Positions 1 to 7,363 of a DNA stretch of 64,000 bases are shown here, piece by piece. Made by a program: the position numbers and the translations under genes. A model generated the notes under the pieces. The model made no database searches and was not told where the DNA came from. It worked only from the letters and a program-made list of their open reading frames with translations. The first letter of the stretch is position 1; each line of letters begins with the position of its first letter. The DNA is from Streptacidiphilus jeojiense (GTDB taxonomy: Bacteria; Actinomycetota; Actinomycetes; Streptomycetales; Streptomycetaceae): the NCBI RefSeq assembly GCF_000719095.1, contig NZ_JOEH01000025.1, positions 73,272 through 137,271 on the forward strand, in the 5' to 3' direction.

Positions 1-1
1 C

Positions 2-472
2 CCCAGCACTCTGTCGCACACCCTGATGACCGGCGCGACCAGCAAGACCGCCCAGCGGGTCACCCCGGACGTCGCCATGAACGGCGACCTCTACACCTCG
101 GTCCTGGTCGGCATGTCCGACGGCGCGCCCTACAGCGAGGGCGGCTACGGCGGCACCAGCGTCTCCGCCCCGGAGTTCAGCGGCGTCCAGGCCGACGCCA
201 TCCAGGTCCGCCACGGCCGCCCGATCGGCTTCGCCAACCCGGAGCTGTACGAGCGCTTCGGCAGCAAGTCCTTCACCGATGTGGTCAACCACACGCTGGG
301 CAAGGGCAAGCAGCCGTTGAACGCGGTTGCCGACCTGGGCGTCGTCAGCGGCAGCCTCCGGATCCGCCTGGTGGCCTTCGGCCGCGACTACGGTCTCGCC
401 GCGACCAAGGGCTTCGACAACGCGACCGGTGTCGGCTCGCCGACCGAGGCGTACCTCAACTCCTTCCGGTAG
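2..472 (+). CDS. Sedolisin-type (S53) serine protease, C-terminal part
   Basis: Reading frame open at the left window edge; only the last ~156 residues are present, so signal peptide, prodomain and the Glu/Asp catalytic residues lie outside. The segment GGTSVSAP carries the nucleophilic Ser of the S53 (kumamolisin/sedolisin) family. The closing GFDNATGVGSPT resembles the usual end of these enzymes, and Asp residues near 'FTDVVNH' fit the C-terminal calcium site. Family members are secreted acid endopeptidases. The first internal Met is not a start, because the frame runs to the edge. A subtilisin (S8) could share a GTS-x-SxP motif, but the tail fits S53 better. Confidence 0.85.
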   Translation, partial: PSTLSHTLMTGATSKTAQRVTPDVAMNGDLYTSVLVGMSDGAPYSEGGYGGTSVSAPEFSGVQADAIQVRHGRPIGFANPELYERFGSKSFTDVVNHTLGKGKQPLNAVADLGVVSGSLRIRLVAFGRDYGLAATKGFDNATGVGSPTEAYLNSFR

Positions 473-566
473 TACCGCGGGGAGTCCCCGGAAACGGCGC
501 TGATCCGGCGCCCGGCCCGGGTGCCGGCGGACCCGTCCCCGTCGGCACCCGGGCTACCGTGCCCTC

Positions 567-1307
567 TCACCGCGCCCCAGCGGCGGCAGGGGCAGGCCAT
601 GTGTCGGTCAGGCCGGCTACCCGCATGGTGATGTTCAGCCGCCCGCTGCGCAGTCCGGTGGCGGGGTCGCCGGTGCCGGGGCGGACCTTGGGGACGCCGT
701 GGTAGGCGTAGCGGGAAGGACCGCCGAAGACGAAGAGGTCACCGGAGGCGAGTTCGACGTCGGTGTAGGGGCGGGTACGGGTCTCGGTGTTGCCGAAGCG
801 GAAGACGCAGCTGTCGCCGACGGTCAGCGAGACCACGGGTGCGGACGACTCCTCGTCCTTGTCCTGGTGCATGCCCATGGTGGCCTGTCCGTCGTAGAAG
901 TTGATCAGTGCGGTGTCCGGGGTGTAGGCGTCCGCGGCCTCCCGGTCATCGTAGGCGCGCAGGACCGCGCGGCGCCCGAGCAGCACCATCCAGTGCGGGA
1001 ACGGGGCGACCCGGGCACCGTTCACGTCACCTGCGGTCCGGGTGTACCGGTACGGCTGCCAGTGCCAGCCCACGCACACCGTCTGCACCGACATGACGCC
1101 GCCGCGCGGCAGCCGGGTGTGCCGGATCGGCACCGGCCCCGCGGCCCAGCCGCGACACGCGGCCACGAGTCGGCGCTGCTCCTCAAGGGTGAGCCAGTTC
1201 GGCACGTGCACCGCGCCGGGCGCCACCTGGGTGACCGGACGCGGGATCAGAGCGCTCATCTCTGCTCCAGCAGGCGGGGTGAGTGGGGCGGGCCGGGTGG
1301 GGGTCAT
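567..1307 (-). CDS. alkB: AlkB-like 2-oxoglutarate/Fe(II) DNA dealkylase
   Basis: 246 residues. AlkB-family dioxygenases remove methyl groups from N1-methyladenine and N3-methylcytosine by oxidative demethylation. The iron ligands are visible as HQD in 'MGMHQDKDEES' and His in 'YHGV', followed by the 2OG-binding Arg cluster 'GRLNITMR'. 'NFYDGQATMGMHQD' is typical of bacterial AlkB. The chosen ATG shares 4 bases (ATGA) with the stop of the upstream oxygenase, implying translational coupling; a downstream ATG (MSALIP, +16 residues) is the alternative. Last gene of the methyltransferase-oxygenase-AlkB operon, which suggests alkylation-damage repair. Confidence 0.92.
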   Translation of the reverse strand: MTPTRPAPLTPPAGAEMSALIPRPVTQVAPGAVHVPNWLTLEEQRRLVAACRGWAAGPVPIRHTRLPRGGVMSVQTVCVGWHWQPYRYTRTAGDVNGARVAPFPHWMVLLGRRAVLRAYDDREAADAYTPDTALINFYDGQATMGMHQDKDEESSAPVVSLTVGDSCVFRFGNTETRTRPYTDVELASGDLFVFGGPSRYAYHGVPKVRPGTGDPATGLRSGRLNITMRVAGLTDTWPAPAAAGAR

Positions 1308-2035
1308 GACGCGTCGTGGAAGACCAGCCCCAGGGCGTGACGGCGCCCGGAGCGCACGGTGCTGACCCCGTGCCGCATCGGTCCGTTCGACCAACCCCTG
1401 CTGCCGGCCACCGGCCGGTCGCGGGTGGTGAACACCAGGCCGTGCCCCTGCGGCAGGGTCGTGGCCCAACCGCGGGTCTGCGCGCGGGCGCGCTGCTGGG
1501 TCATCAGGAACTCCCCGCCGGTGAAGTCCCTGCCCGGAGCGTCGAGTCCGACCACGACCTGCAGCGGGAAGAGCATCTCGCCGAACACGTCGCGGTGCAG
1601 CGCGTTCCAGTCGCCGGGGCCGTAGCGCAGCAGGATCTGCGCGGACCTGGCCTGGCCGGCCTCGTGGCACATCCGCAGCCATTGCTGGAGGGTGTTGGGC
1701 CAGGGGGCGGGCCTGCCCAGCCTGGCCGCCCAGTCCCGGGCGATGGGCAGCAGCCTGGGGTAGAAGGCTTCGCGCAGGTCGCGGACCAGGCCGGGCAGGT
1801 CGTGGGTGAAGTAGCGGTACTGGCCCGAGCCGAAGCGGTGACGCGCCATGTCCACCGTGGTGCGGAACCGGTCGGGCTCGTCGTAGAGGGCCGCGATGGC
1901 GGCGCACTCGTCCGGTGTCAGGAGCTGTCCGATCAGGGCGTGGCCGTGCTCGTCGAGCGCCCCGGCCAGGGCCTCCCAGTCGGTGCCGGCGACCCGGCCG
2001 GCGACCGGAGCTGCGGGCTGCGTGGTCTGCATCAT
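1304..2035 (-). CDS. 2OG-Fe(II) oxygenase of the alkylation-repair operon
   Basis: 243 residues. A cupin-type oxygenase with the metal triad visible as H-x-D in 'ALHRDVFG' and a distal His in 'MRHGVS', with a following Arg ('RSGRRH') likely to bind 2-oxoglutarate. The substrate is not evident from sequence. It lies between an O6-alkylguanine methyltransferase and AlkB, with a 4-base overlap to alkB, so a role in dealkylation of nucleic acid or protein is inferred. Start: first of two adjacent ATGs, preceded by AAGGAGAG at good spacing. Other 2OG oxygenase roles (prolyl hydroxylation) cannot be excluded. Confidence 0.82.
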   Translation of the reverse strand: MMQTTQPAAPVAGRVAGTDWEALAGALDEHGHALIGQLLTPDECAAIAALYDEPDRFRTTVDMARHRFGSGQYRYFTHDLPGLVRDLREAFYPRLLPIARDWAARLGRPAPWPNTLQQWLRMCHEAGQARSAQILLRYGPGDWNALHRDVFGEMLFPLQVVVGLDAPGRDFTGGEFLMTQQRARAQTRGWATTLPQGHGLVFTTRDRPVAGSRGWSNGPMRHGVSTVRSGRRHALGLVFHDAS

Positions 2036-2091
2036 GGTGGCGGTCTCTCCTTGGTCCTGTGCCGGCGCAGGGCGGTGGGCGTGGCGGCGCG

Positions 2092-2595
2092 TCAGATGAG
2101 GGCGGGCTGCAGGGCACCCTCGTGGGTGAGCAGCCAGACCTTGCGCTCGACGCCGGCGGCGTAGCCGCGCATCGAGCCGTCGGCGCCGATGACGCGGTGA
2201 CAGGGCCGCACCAGCAGCAGCGGGTTGGCACCGATCGCCGCGCCCAGGGCCTGCACGCGCTCGCGGGACAGGCCCAGCTGCGCGGTCAGGGAACCGTAGC
2301 TGGTCGTGGTCCCGGATGCGATCGAGTCCAAGGCGCGCCACACCCGTTGCTGGAAGTCCGTGCCGACCGGGGCGAGCGGGAGCTCGAAGCGGGTGCGCTC
2401 GCCCGCGAAGTACTCCTCCAGCTGGCCGGTGGCGTCCGCGAACGGTCCGCTGTCACGTCTCCAGCCGGGCTCGGCAATCGGGGCACGGCGCTGGCCCGAC
2501 ATGGACAGCCCGGTCAGGACGAACCCGCTGCCGGTTTCCTCCCCGACCAGGAGCAGGTCTCCCAGCGGGCTGGTGATCGTCGTCCAGGCGGTCAT
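2092..2595 (-). CDS. ogt: Methylated-DNA--protein-cysteine methyltransferase
   Basis: 167 residues. Suicide enzyme that transfers O6-alkyl groups from guanine to its own cysteine. The active site PCHRV is intact (Cys about residue 132), followed by 'GSMRGYAAGVERKVWLL', the usual C-terminal helix and Asn/Gly region. The helix-turn-helix recognition segment is 'FQQRVWRAL...SYGSLTAQLG'. No Ada-type N-terminal phosphotriester domain is present, so this is Ogt-like and not a self-regulating Ada. Start ATG is preceded by GAGGGAGG. First gene of the repair operon; 56 bases separate it from the oxygenase. Confidence 0.93.
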   Translation of the reverse strand: MTAWTTITSPLGDLLLVGEETGSGFVLTGLSMSGQRRAPIAEPGWRRDSGPFADATGQLEEYFAGERTRFELPLAPVGTDFQQRVWRALDSIASGTTTSYGSLTAQLGLSRERVQALGAAIGANPLLLVRPCHRVIGADGSMRGYAAGVERKVWLLTHEGALQPALI

Positions 2596-2692
2596 CGTGG
2601 CCTCCCTCTCGTCATAGGTTCCACCTGCCACAATGCCGCTTGGCGAGCCTGGGTGCTGGCGGGAATCGGACATGGCGCTGGGCCCGTCCGAG

Positions 2693-2718
2693 CACCGCTC
2701 CAGGGCACCGCTCCAGGG
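2693..2718. repeat. Perfect 13-base tandem duplication upstream of ogt
   Basis: The unit CACCGCTCCAGGG occurs twice head to tail between the HxlR stop and the ogt start. It lies about 100 bases upstream of the ogt ATG. It may be a chance duplication or part of a promoter/operator; nothing in the sequence decides this. Confidence 0.5.
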
Positions 2719-2746
2719 CAAGTTACTGAGCACGGAACCGGCCTGC

Positions 2747-3157
2747 CTATCCCCCGTCGACCTCCTGGTCGACGGCTTCGTTGGCGCGCTCGATCTCGGA
2801 CATGTGCTCCTCAGCCCAGGTCCGCAGCCCGGCAAGCGCGGCTTCCAGGGACAGCCCGAGTCCGGTGAGTCGGTAGAAGACCCGCGGCGGCACGCTCGGT
2901 TCGACCCGACGCGACACCAGCCCGTCGCGGGTCAGGCTGCGCAGCGTCACGGACAGCATCTTCTGCGAGACGCCGGGCATCCGGCGCCTCAGCTCGGCGA
3001 AGCGCACCTCGTCCGGTGCGGCATCGGCGAGCGTCTTGACGGCCATGGACGTCCACTTGGTACCGATGCGGTCCAGCAACTGCCGCGTCGGGCATTCGGG
3101 ATCGAACAGATCCCCGCGAACCCCGCGACCGGCTGCCCGGGCTCCTCGGGTGGTCAC
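2747..3157 (-). CDS. HxlR-family winged-helix transcriptional regulator
   Basis: 136 residues, the normal size for a one-domain HxlR protein. The core runs 'CPTRQLLDRIGTKWTSMAVKTL...FAELRRRMPGVSQKMLS' then 'TLRSLTRDGLVSRRV', the HxlR winged helix, with the wing 'PSVPPRVFYRLT' and a C-terminal dimerisation helix. It begins at GTG 3157 (no strong SD; 'GGTGAG' lies just upstream). It is divergent from the alpha/beta hydrolase at 3258, so it probably controls that gene and itself; HxlR members often sense electrophiles or aldehydes. Confidence 0.9.
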   Translation of the reverse strand: MTTRGARAAGRGVRGDLFDPECPTRQLLDRIGTKWTSMAVKTLADAAPDEVRFAELRRRMPGVSQKMLSVTLRSLTRDGLVSRRVEPSVPPRVFYRLTGLGLSLEAALAGLRTWAEEHMSEIERANEAVDQEVDGG

Positions 3158-3207
3158 CTGTGGCTCACCACCTTCCCGGAAAGTGCCGTCTAGGCAGCGG
3201 ACGGACA

Positions 3208-3230
3208 GTTACCTATCGTTCTGTAGTAAC
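3208..3230. promoter_or_regulatory. Candidate HxlR operator
   Basis: Inverted arms GTTAC (3208-3212) and GTAAC (3226-3230) flank an AT-richer core in the 100-base divergent gap. The position between the HxlR gene and its divergent hydrolase partner suggests the regulator binds here. The assignment is inferred from symmetry and position only. Confidence 0.4.
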
Positions 3231-3257
3231 CAATGGTAATCACCCAGGGGAACCGTC

Positions 3258-4196
3258 ATGCCTGTCACCACCACACCCCAACTGCGCCGCATCGCGACCA
3301 ACGGCGTCCAGTTGAACGTCGCGATAGCCGGGGACGGACCCGCGGTCCTCCTACTGCACGGCTTCCCGCACACCTGGCAACTCTGGAGCGGCATCATGGG
3401 CCGCCTGGCCGGGCAGCACCGGGTCATCGCCCCGGACCTGCGAGGCTTCGGTGCCAGTACCCGCGCGATCGAGGGATACGACGCAGGCACCCTCGCCACC
3501 GACATCGAAGGACTGCTCGACGCACTCGGCGAGCCCTCGGCAGCGGTGGTCGGCATCGACGCGGGCGCCGCCCCCGCCGTCCTGCTCGCTCTGCGCAGGC
3601 CCGACCTCGTCCGGCGCCTGGTCGTGATGGAGGCACTGCTCGGCCGCCTGCCCGGAGCCGAACACGTCGTCGCGGGCGGCGCCCCGTGGTGGTTCGGCTT
3701 CCACGCCGTCCCCGGCCTCGCGGAGACCGTCCTGGCCGGCAACGAGGCCCCGTACATCGACTTCTTCCTCGACTCGGGGACGCTCGGGCGAGGAGTACCC
3801 GACGAGATCCGTGCTGCCTTCGTCCACGCGTACACCGGCAGCGAGGCGCTGCGCTGCGCGTTCTCCTACTACCGGGCCCTGCCCACCAGCGCGCAGCAGA
3901 TCCAGGACGCCGTCGCGACAGCTCGGCTGACCATGCCCACCATGGCCATCGGCTCCCACCCCGTCGGCACCGGACTCAAACACCAACTCCGCCCCATCGC
4001 CGACGACCTGGTCGCACACCATCTCCAGGACTGCGGCCACATCATCCCCCTCGACCGCCCCGACGCGCTGCTCGCGCTCCTTGCCCCCTTCCTGCGACGC
4101 AGTGCGTTCGGGCCTGGTCGACCGGTTGCCGGTTGCCCAGGAACCCGGGCATCCGCTGGTCCTGACCGCCGAGCCGGGGCGATACTCCGGTGCTGA
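3258..4196 (+). CDS. Alpha/beta hydrolase with Asp at the nucleophile position
   Basis: 312 residues. The oxyanion segment is LLLHGFPHTWQLW, followed by 'VIAPDLRGFGAS'. At the nucleophile elbow the sequence is 'VVGIDAGAAPA', i.e. Asp where esterases have Ser, as in epoxide hydrolases and haloalkane dehalogenases. The base His is in 'LQDCGHIIPLDRP'. The last ~30 residues are low-complexity Pro/Gly/Arg and look like an unselected tail beyond the normal fold. SD-like AGGGGAAC precedes the ATG. Divergent from the HxlR regulator, which probably controls it. An epoxide hydrolase is the best guess; the substrate is unknown. Confidence 0.82.
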   Translation: MPVTTTPQLRRIATNGVQLNVAIAGDGPAVLLLHGFPHTWQLWSGIMGRLAGQHRVIAPDLRGFGASTRAIEGYDAGTLATDIEGLLDALGEPSAAVVGIDAGAAPAVLLALRRPDLVRRLVVMEALLGRLPGAEHVVAGGAPWWFGFHAVPGLAETVLAGNEAPYIDFFLDSGTLGRGVPDEIRAAFVHAYTGSEALRCAFSYYRALPTSAQQIQDAVATARLTMPTMAIGSHPVGTGLKHQLRPIADDLVAHHLQDCGHIIPLDRPDALLALLAPFLRRSAFGPGRPVAGCPGTRASAGPDRRAGAILRC

Positions 4197-4230
4197 TCGT
4201 GGACCTGTCCTCGCCGAGGGTGACGTCCCG

Positions 4231-5106
4231 TTAGAACTCGTTGATGTACAGCTCACCGTCAGTGCCGATGACCAGTGCGTCAACGCGTCCGGGACCCCGG
4301 CTCCCCGTGGTTATCCCGTGGTCGGTCACACCGCCCAGACTCTCCCAACCTGACCACCCGCCGTCGAACCACTTGTGGTAGACGGCGGCGTCCTGTCCGC
4401 GGTGGAAGAGATCGATGCGTCCCGGCGCCCATGAGCAGGCGGCTACTCCCTGTTCGGTGACGCCGCCGATGTCCTCCCAGCCGGACCAGCCGGCGCCGTC
4501 GGCAGCGGTCCACTTGTGATGGATTCCGAGGTCGTCTCCGACGACGAAGACACCGACCCGGCCGCCTCCCCAGGTCTGCGCCGCGGGCGTCAGCTGCCGG
4601 GGGAAGTGGCCGCCCAGGCTTTCCCAGTCGGACCATCCGTTCCGGTATCGCTTGTGGAGCAGCGAGAAGTCGATGCCCGAGATGCAGAACACGTCAAGCC
4701 GTCCATCGCTGTCGACGCAGGCGGCCGGGGAACTGCCCAGAATCGGGCCGCCAGGTGGGCCGCCGCCCAGATCCTCCCAGTCCGACCACGGGTACGGACG
4801 CTGCATCGACCGGTGCAGCAGACCGGTCGCGGCGTTCACAAACAGATCGTGGCGGTCGCCGTCCTGCCAAGCGGTGAGCGCGGGCGATCCGATGATCGCG
4901 CGCCCCTGCGGCTGCCCGATGTCGCTGAAGGGCGACCAGTAGTCGTTCCCCAGATACGGCTGCTCCCACAGATCGCCGCTGTAGGGACTCTTGTCCTCCT
5001 GGCAGACGACGTCCAGGACGCCGCCGTAGCCGGATGCGGCAGGTGCACTGGCCGGGTGAAAGACACCTGGGCCGAAGGTGGTTCGCTTCCATCCAGACCA
5101 GCCCAT
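4231..5106 (-). CDS. PLL-like beta-propeller lectin domain protein
   Basis: 291 residues built of six or more repeats of about 48 residues, each containing a W-S-x-W/F-E-x-(L/I)-G motif (GWSGW, WSPFSDIG, WSDWEDLGG, WSDWESLGG, WSGWEDIGG, WSGWESLGG) next to 'DVFVVG/DLFHRG'-type strands. This pattern is that of PLL/fucose-specific lectin-like seven-bladed propellers. No signal peptide is seen from the chosen start; ATG 5106 is preceded by AGGAAGG at about 10 bases. Sugar-binding is inferred from the fold; the ligand is unknown. Convergent with the hydrolase at 3258. Confidence 0.8.
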   Translation of the reverse strand: MGWSGWKRTTFGPGVFHPASAPAASGYGGVLDVVCQEDKSPYSGDLWEQPYLGNDYWSPFSDIGQPQGRAIIGSPALTAWQDGDRHDLFVNAATGLLHRSMQRPYPWSDWEDLGGGPPGGPILGSSPAACVDSDGRLDVFCISGIDFSLLHKRYRNGWSDWESLGGHFPRQLTPAAQTWGGGRVGVFVVGDDLGIHHKWTAADGAGWSGWEDIGGVTEQGVAACSWAPGRIDLFHRGQDAAVYHKWFDGGWSGWESLGGVTDHGITTGSRGPGRVDALVIGTDGELYINEF

Positions 5107-5396
5107 GGAACGGCGTCCTTCCTTCGGCGCGGCCAAGGGTGAACGGCGCATATCCTATCCAACCAGGCGGCCCAGCATTGTGCGATCGGGATGTTCGCCA
5201 CTCAAACGATGATCGTCGCGGTGTGCCTGGCGACCGGGCGGGCGCCGGTGCTGCCGTTCAGGCCCCTGCCGCGTAGCGCCAGAAGTCCCGCATGATCTCC
5301 GGTGGGGTCGGGCTGGCCATTCCGAGCACGGACGGCCGGTGACCCTGGCGACCAGCACGCCCTGCAGGTCCGAGGGACTGCCGCCGACGCCCCGAC
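5107..5396. other. 290-base gap, no gene seen
   Basis: Lies between the regulator stop and the lectin-like gene, both on the minus strand. The frames that cross it are arginine/proline-rich shadows without a plausible start or SD. It probably holds the promoter of the lectin-like gene; I could not pick convincing -35/-10 boxes. Confidence 0.5.
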
Positions 5397-6326
5397 TCAT
5401 CGCTCTGCGTCCGCGGCGTCGCCGATCAGTACGGCGATGCCGTCCAGCAGGCGGGCCAGGCCGAACTCGAACAACGTGTCCAGGTCGAGCGAGTGCTCGG
5501 GGACGCTGGCGAGCAGCGGCAGTGCGGCGGCAAGGCGGGGGGAGGTGAGGGCCGGGGTGCCGTGTCGGTCCATCCACTCGGTGTCGTCGATGCCGGTGTC
5601 CTGGACTGCCTCGGCCTCCGTCTCCAGGTTCGCGGCGAGCCCACGGACGTGGGCGGCCAGCACCGCGTGCACATGGATCATCGTGACCGGGTCCAGGCCC
5701 AGGCCGTCCAGAGCTCGGAGGACCCACTCGCCGTGGGCCAGCGCCCGGGGCGAGAGCAGGGGACGGGTGAACGAGGTGGCCTGGGCCAGCCAGGGATGGC
5801 GGCGGAACATAGCCCACTGCATGCGCGCCGCAGCGTCCAGCCGGGCGCGCCAACCGTGTGGCGGGGGTTCGGGCAGCGGGAACTCGGCGAAGGCCGCATC
5901 GGCCATCATCAGCAGCAGTTGTGCCTTGCCCGGGACGTGGCGGTACAGAGCCATCGTGGTCACGCCCAGGTCCGCCGCGGTCCGGCGCAGGGACAGCGCG
6001 GTCAGCCCGTCGGCGTCGGCCAGGGCGGTGGCAGTGCGGACGATGGCTGCCACGGACAGCCGCTGCGGCCCGGCCGCTGTGCGGCCCGGCCGGGGGTCGG
6101 GCGGGACGGGCCCCTCGACAACGGTGCCGACGCCCGGCACCGCGCGGGCCGACCCCTCCTGGCACAGCACTGCCAGTACCTTGCTGGCCGTGGCCATCGC
6201 CACACCGTGCTCGCGCACGATCTGACGCGTCGACGGCAGCCGCTCACCCGCGGTCAGCTCGCCGGAGACGATGCGCTCGCGCAGCTCCGCGGCGATCCGC
6301 AGATAGGGGGACGAGGTATCGGTCAC
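5397..6326 (-). CDS. GntR-TetR double DNA-binding transcriptional regulator
   Basis: 309 residues. Residues about 5-70 are a complete GntR winged helix ('YLRIAAELRERIVSGELTAG', 'LPSTRQIVREHGVAMATASK', 'GVGTVV'). Residues about 90-140 form a second, TetR-type HTH ('TALSLRRTAADLGVTTMALYRHV'), followed by a helical TetR-C effector domain. Start is GTG 6326, preceded by GAGGAGGT. It is divergent from the alpha/beta hydrolase at 6484, its probable target. The two-headed arrangement is known in actinobacteria; the effector is unknown. Confidence 0.88.
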   Translation of the reverse strand: MTDTSSPYLRIAAELRERIVSGELTAGERLPSTRQIVREHGVAMATASKVLAVLCQEGSARAVPGVGTVVEGPVPPDPRPGRTAAGPQRLSVAAIVRTATALADADGLTALSLRRTAADLGVTTMALYRHVPGKAQLLLMMADAAFAEFPLPEPPPHGWRARLDAAARMQWAMFRRHPWLAQATSFTRPLLSPRALAHGEWVLRALDGLGLDPVTMIHVHAVLAAHVRGLAANLETEAEAVQDTGIDDTEWMDRHGTPALTSPRLAAALPLLASVPEHSLDLDTLFEFGLARLLDGIAVLIGDAADAER

Positions 6327-6348
6327 ACGACCTCCTCGGACGGCCGAC

Positions 6349-6400
6349 CTAGTGCACCTCGGTCGCTGACCAGGAACCGGCAACCGACTGTACTAGTGCA
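6349..6400. repeat. Two direct CTAGTGCA repeats in the divergent promoter region
   Basis: CTAGTGCA occurs at 6349-6356 and 6393-6400, 44 bases apart (about four helical turns). The second copy sits in an AT-richer stretch (TACTAGTGCATGTATAC). Their location between the GntR-TetR gene and the divergent hydrolase makes them operator candidates. Confidence 0.4.
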
Positions 6401-6483
6401 TGTATACGCCTGCATACCCCACTCCCTACGGTGAGGGAACCAGCCGGGGAACACCCGGCCACGAGCCCACCCAGGAGTACCGG

Positions 6484-7341
6484 ATGAACACCACCGCCGA
6501 CCACCCGACCCCCGTCCGCCGCACCCTCGACCTGGAGGGCCGCCGACTGTCCGTTCTCGACTTCGGCGGCGCCGGCCGCCCCCTGCTCGCCCTGCACGGC
6601 CACCTGGACCAGGGGGCCGCGTTCGCACCCCTCGCCCACGCACTGGGCCCCCGATGGCGGGTCATCGCACCGGACCAGCGCGGCCACGGGGCCTCGGACC
6701 GGGCCGCCGACTACACTCGCGAGGGGTACCTCGCCGACGCCCTCGCCGTGCTGGACCACCTGGGACTGGAGCGCGCCGTCGTCCTCGGCCACTCGCTCGG
6801 CGGCTTGAACGCCTATCAACTGGCGGCCCGTCACCCGCACCGCGTCGACGCCCTCGTGCTTGAGGACGCCGGCGCGGTGATGGGGGTCGACGACGGCAAG
6901 AACCCCTTCCTCTTCCTCAGCGGCAGCCCCTATCGGGCGGCCACCCGCGAGGAGCTGATCCATGGTCTCGGGCCGGCCGGGCCGATCTTCGCCGACGCCC
7001 TGATGGCCCTGCCGGACGGCACCTGGCGACTGCCGTTCCATCCCCAGGACATGATCGACTCCGAGGAGCTCAGTGAGGGCGACCACTGGGCCGACTGGCT
7101 GGCCACCGACTGCCCCGCACTGCTGGTCTATGGAGCACGCAGCCAGGTCGTCAGCCAGGCCCTGGCACAGGAGATGCTGCAGCGCAGGCCCAGCGCCCGC
7201 GCCGTCCAGCTGGACACCGACCACTTCGTACACGCCACCCGCCCCGACGAATTCGCCGACGCAGTACGCACCTTCCTCAAACAACTCCCCCAGGACGACG
7301 GGGACGCGGTCGGCGGCAACGCCGATCGGTACGACGCATGA
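6484..7341 (+). CDS. Alpha/beta hydrolase (Ser-type)
   Basis: 285 residues. Catalytic features: oxyanion 'LLALHGHLDQGAAF', 'VIAPDQRGHGASD', nucleophile elbow GHSLGG, acid in 'LLVYGARSQVV' region, base His in 'TDHFVHATRP'. No signal peptide, so cytoplasmic. The ATG at 6484 is preceded by CAGGAGT; an in-frame ATG 28 codons upstream lies inside the intergenic repeats and is rejected. Divergent from the GntR-TetR regulator. The family includes C-C bond hydrolases, haloperoxidase-like enzymes and esterases; no substrate can be assigned. Confidence 0.85.
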   Translation: MNTTADHPTPVRRTLDLEGRRLSVLDFGGAGRPLLALHGHLDQGAAFAPLAHALGPRWRVIAPDQRGHGASDRAADYTREGYLADALAVLDHLGLERAVVLGHSLGGLNAYQLAARHPHRVDALVLEDAGAVMGVDDGKNPFLFLSGSPYRAATREELIHGLGPAGPIFADALMALPDGTWRLPFHPQDMIDSEELSEGDHWADWLATDCPALLVYGARSQVVSQALAQEMLQRRPSARAVQLDTDHFVHATRPDEFADAVRTFLKQLPQDDGDAVGGNADRYDA

Positions 7342-7363
7342 GGGGTCGTCGGTCGTGGCACCG

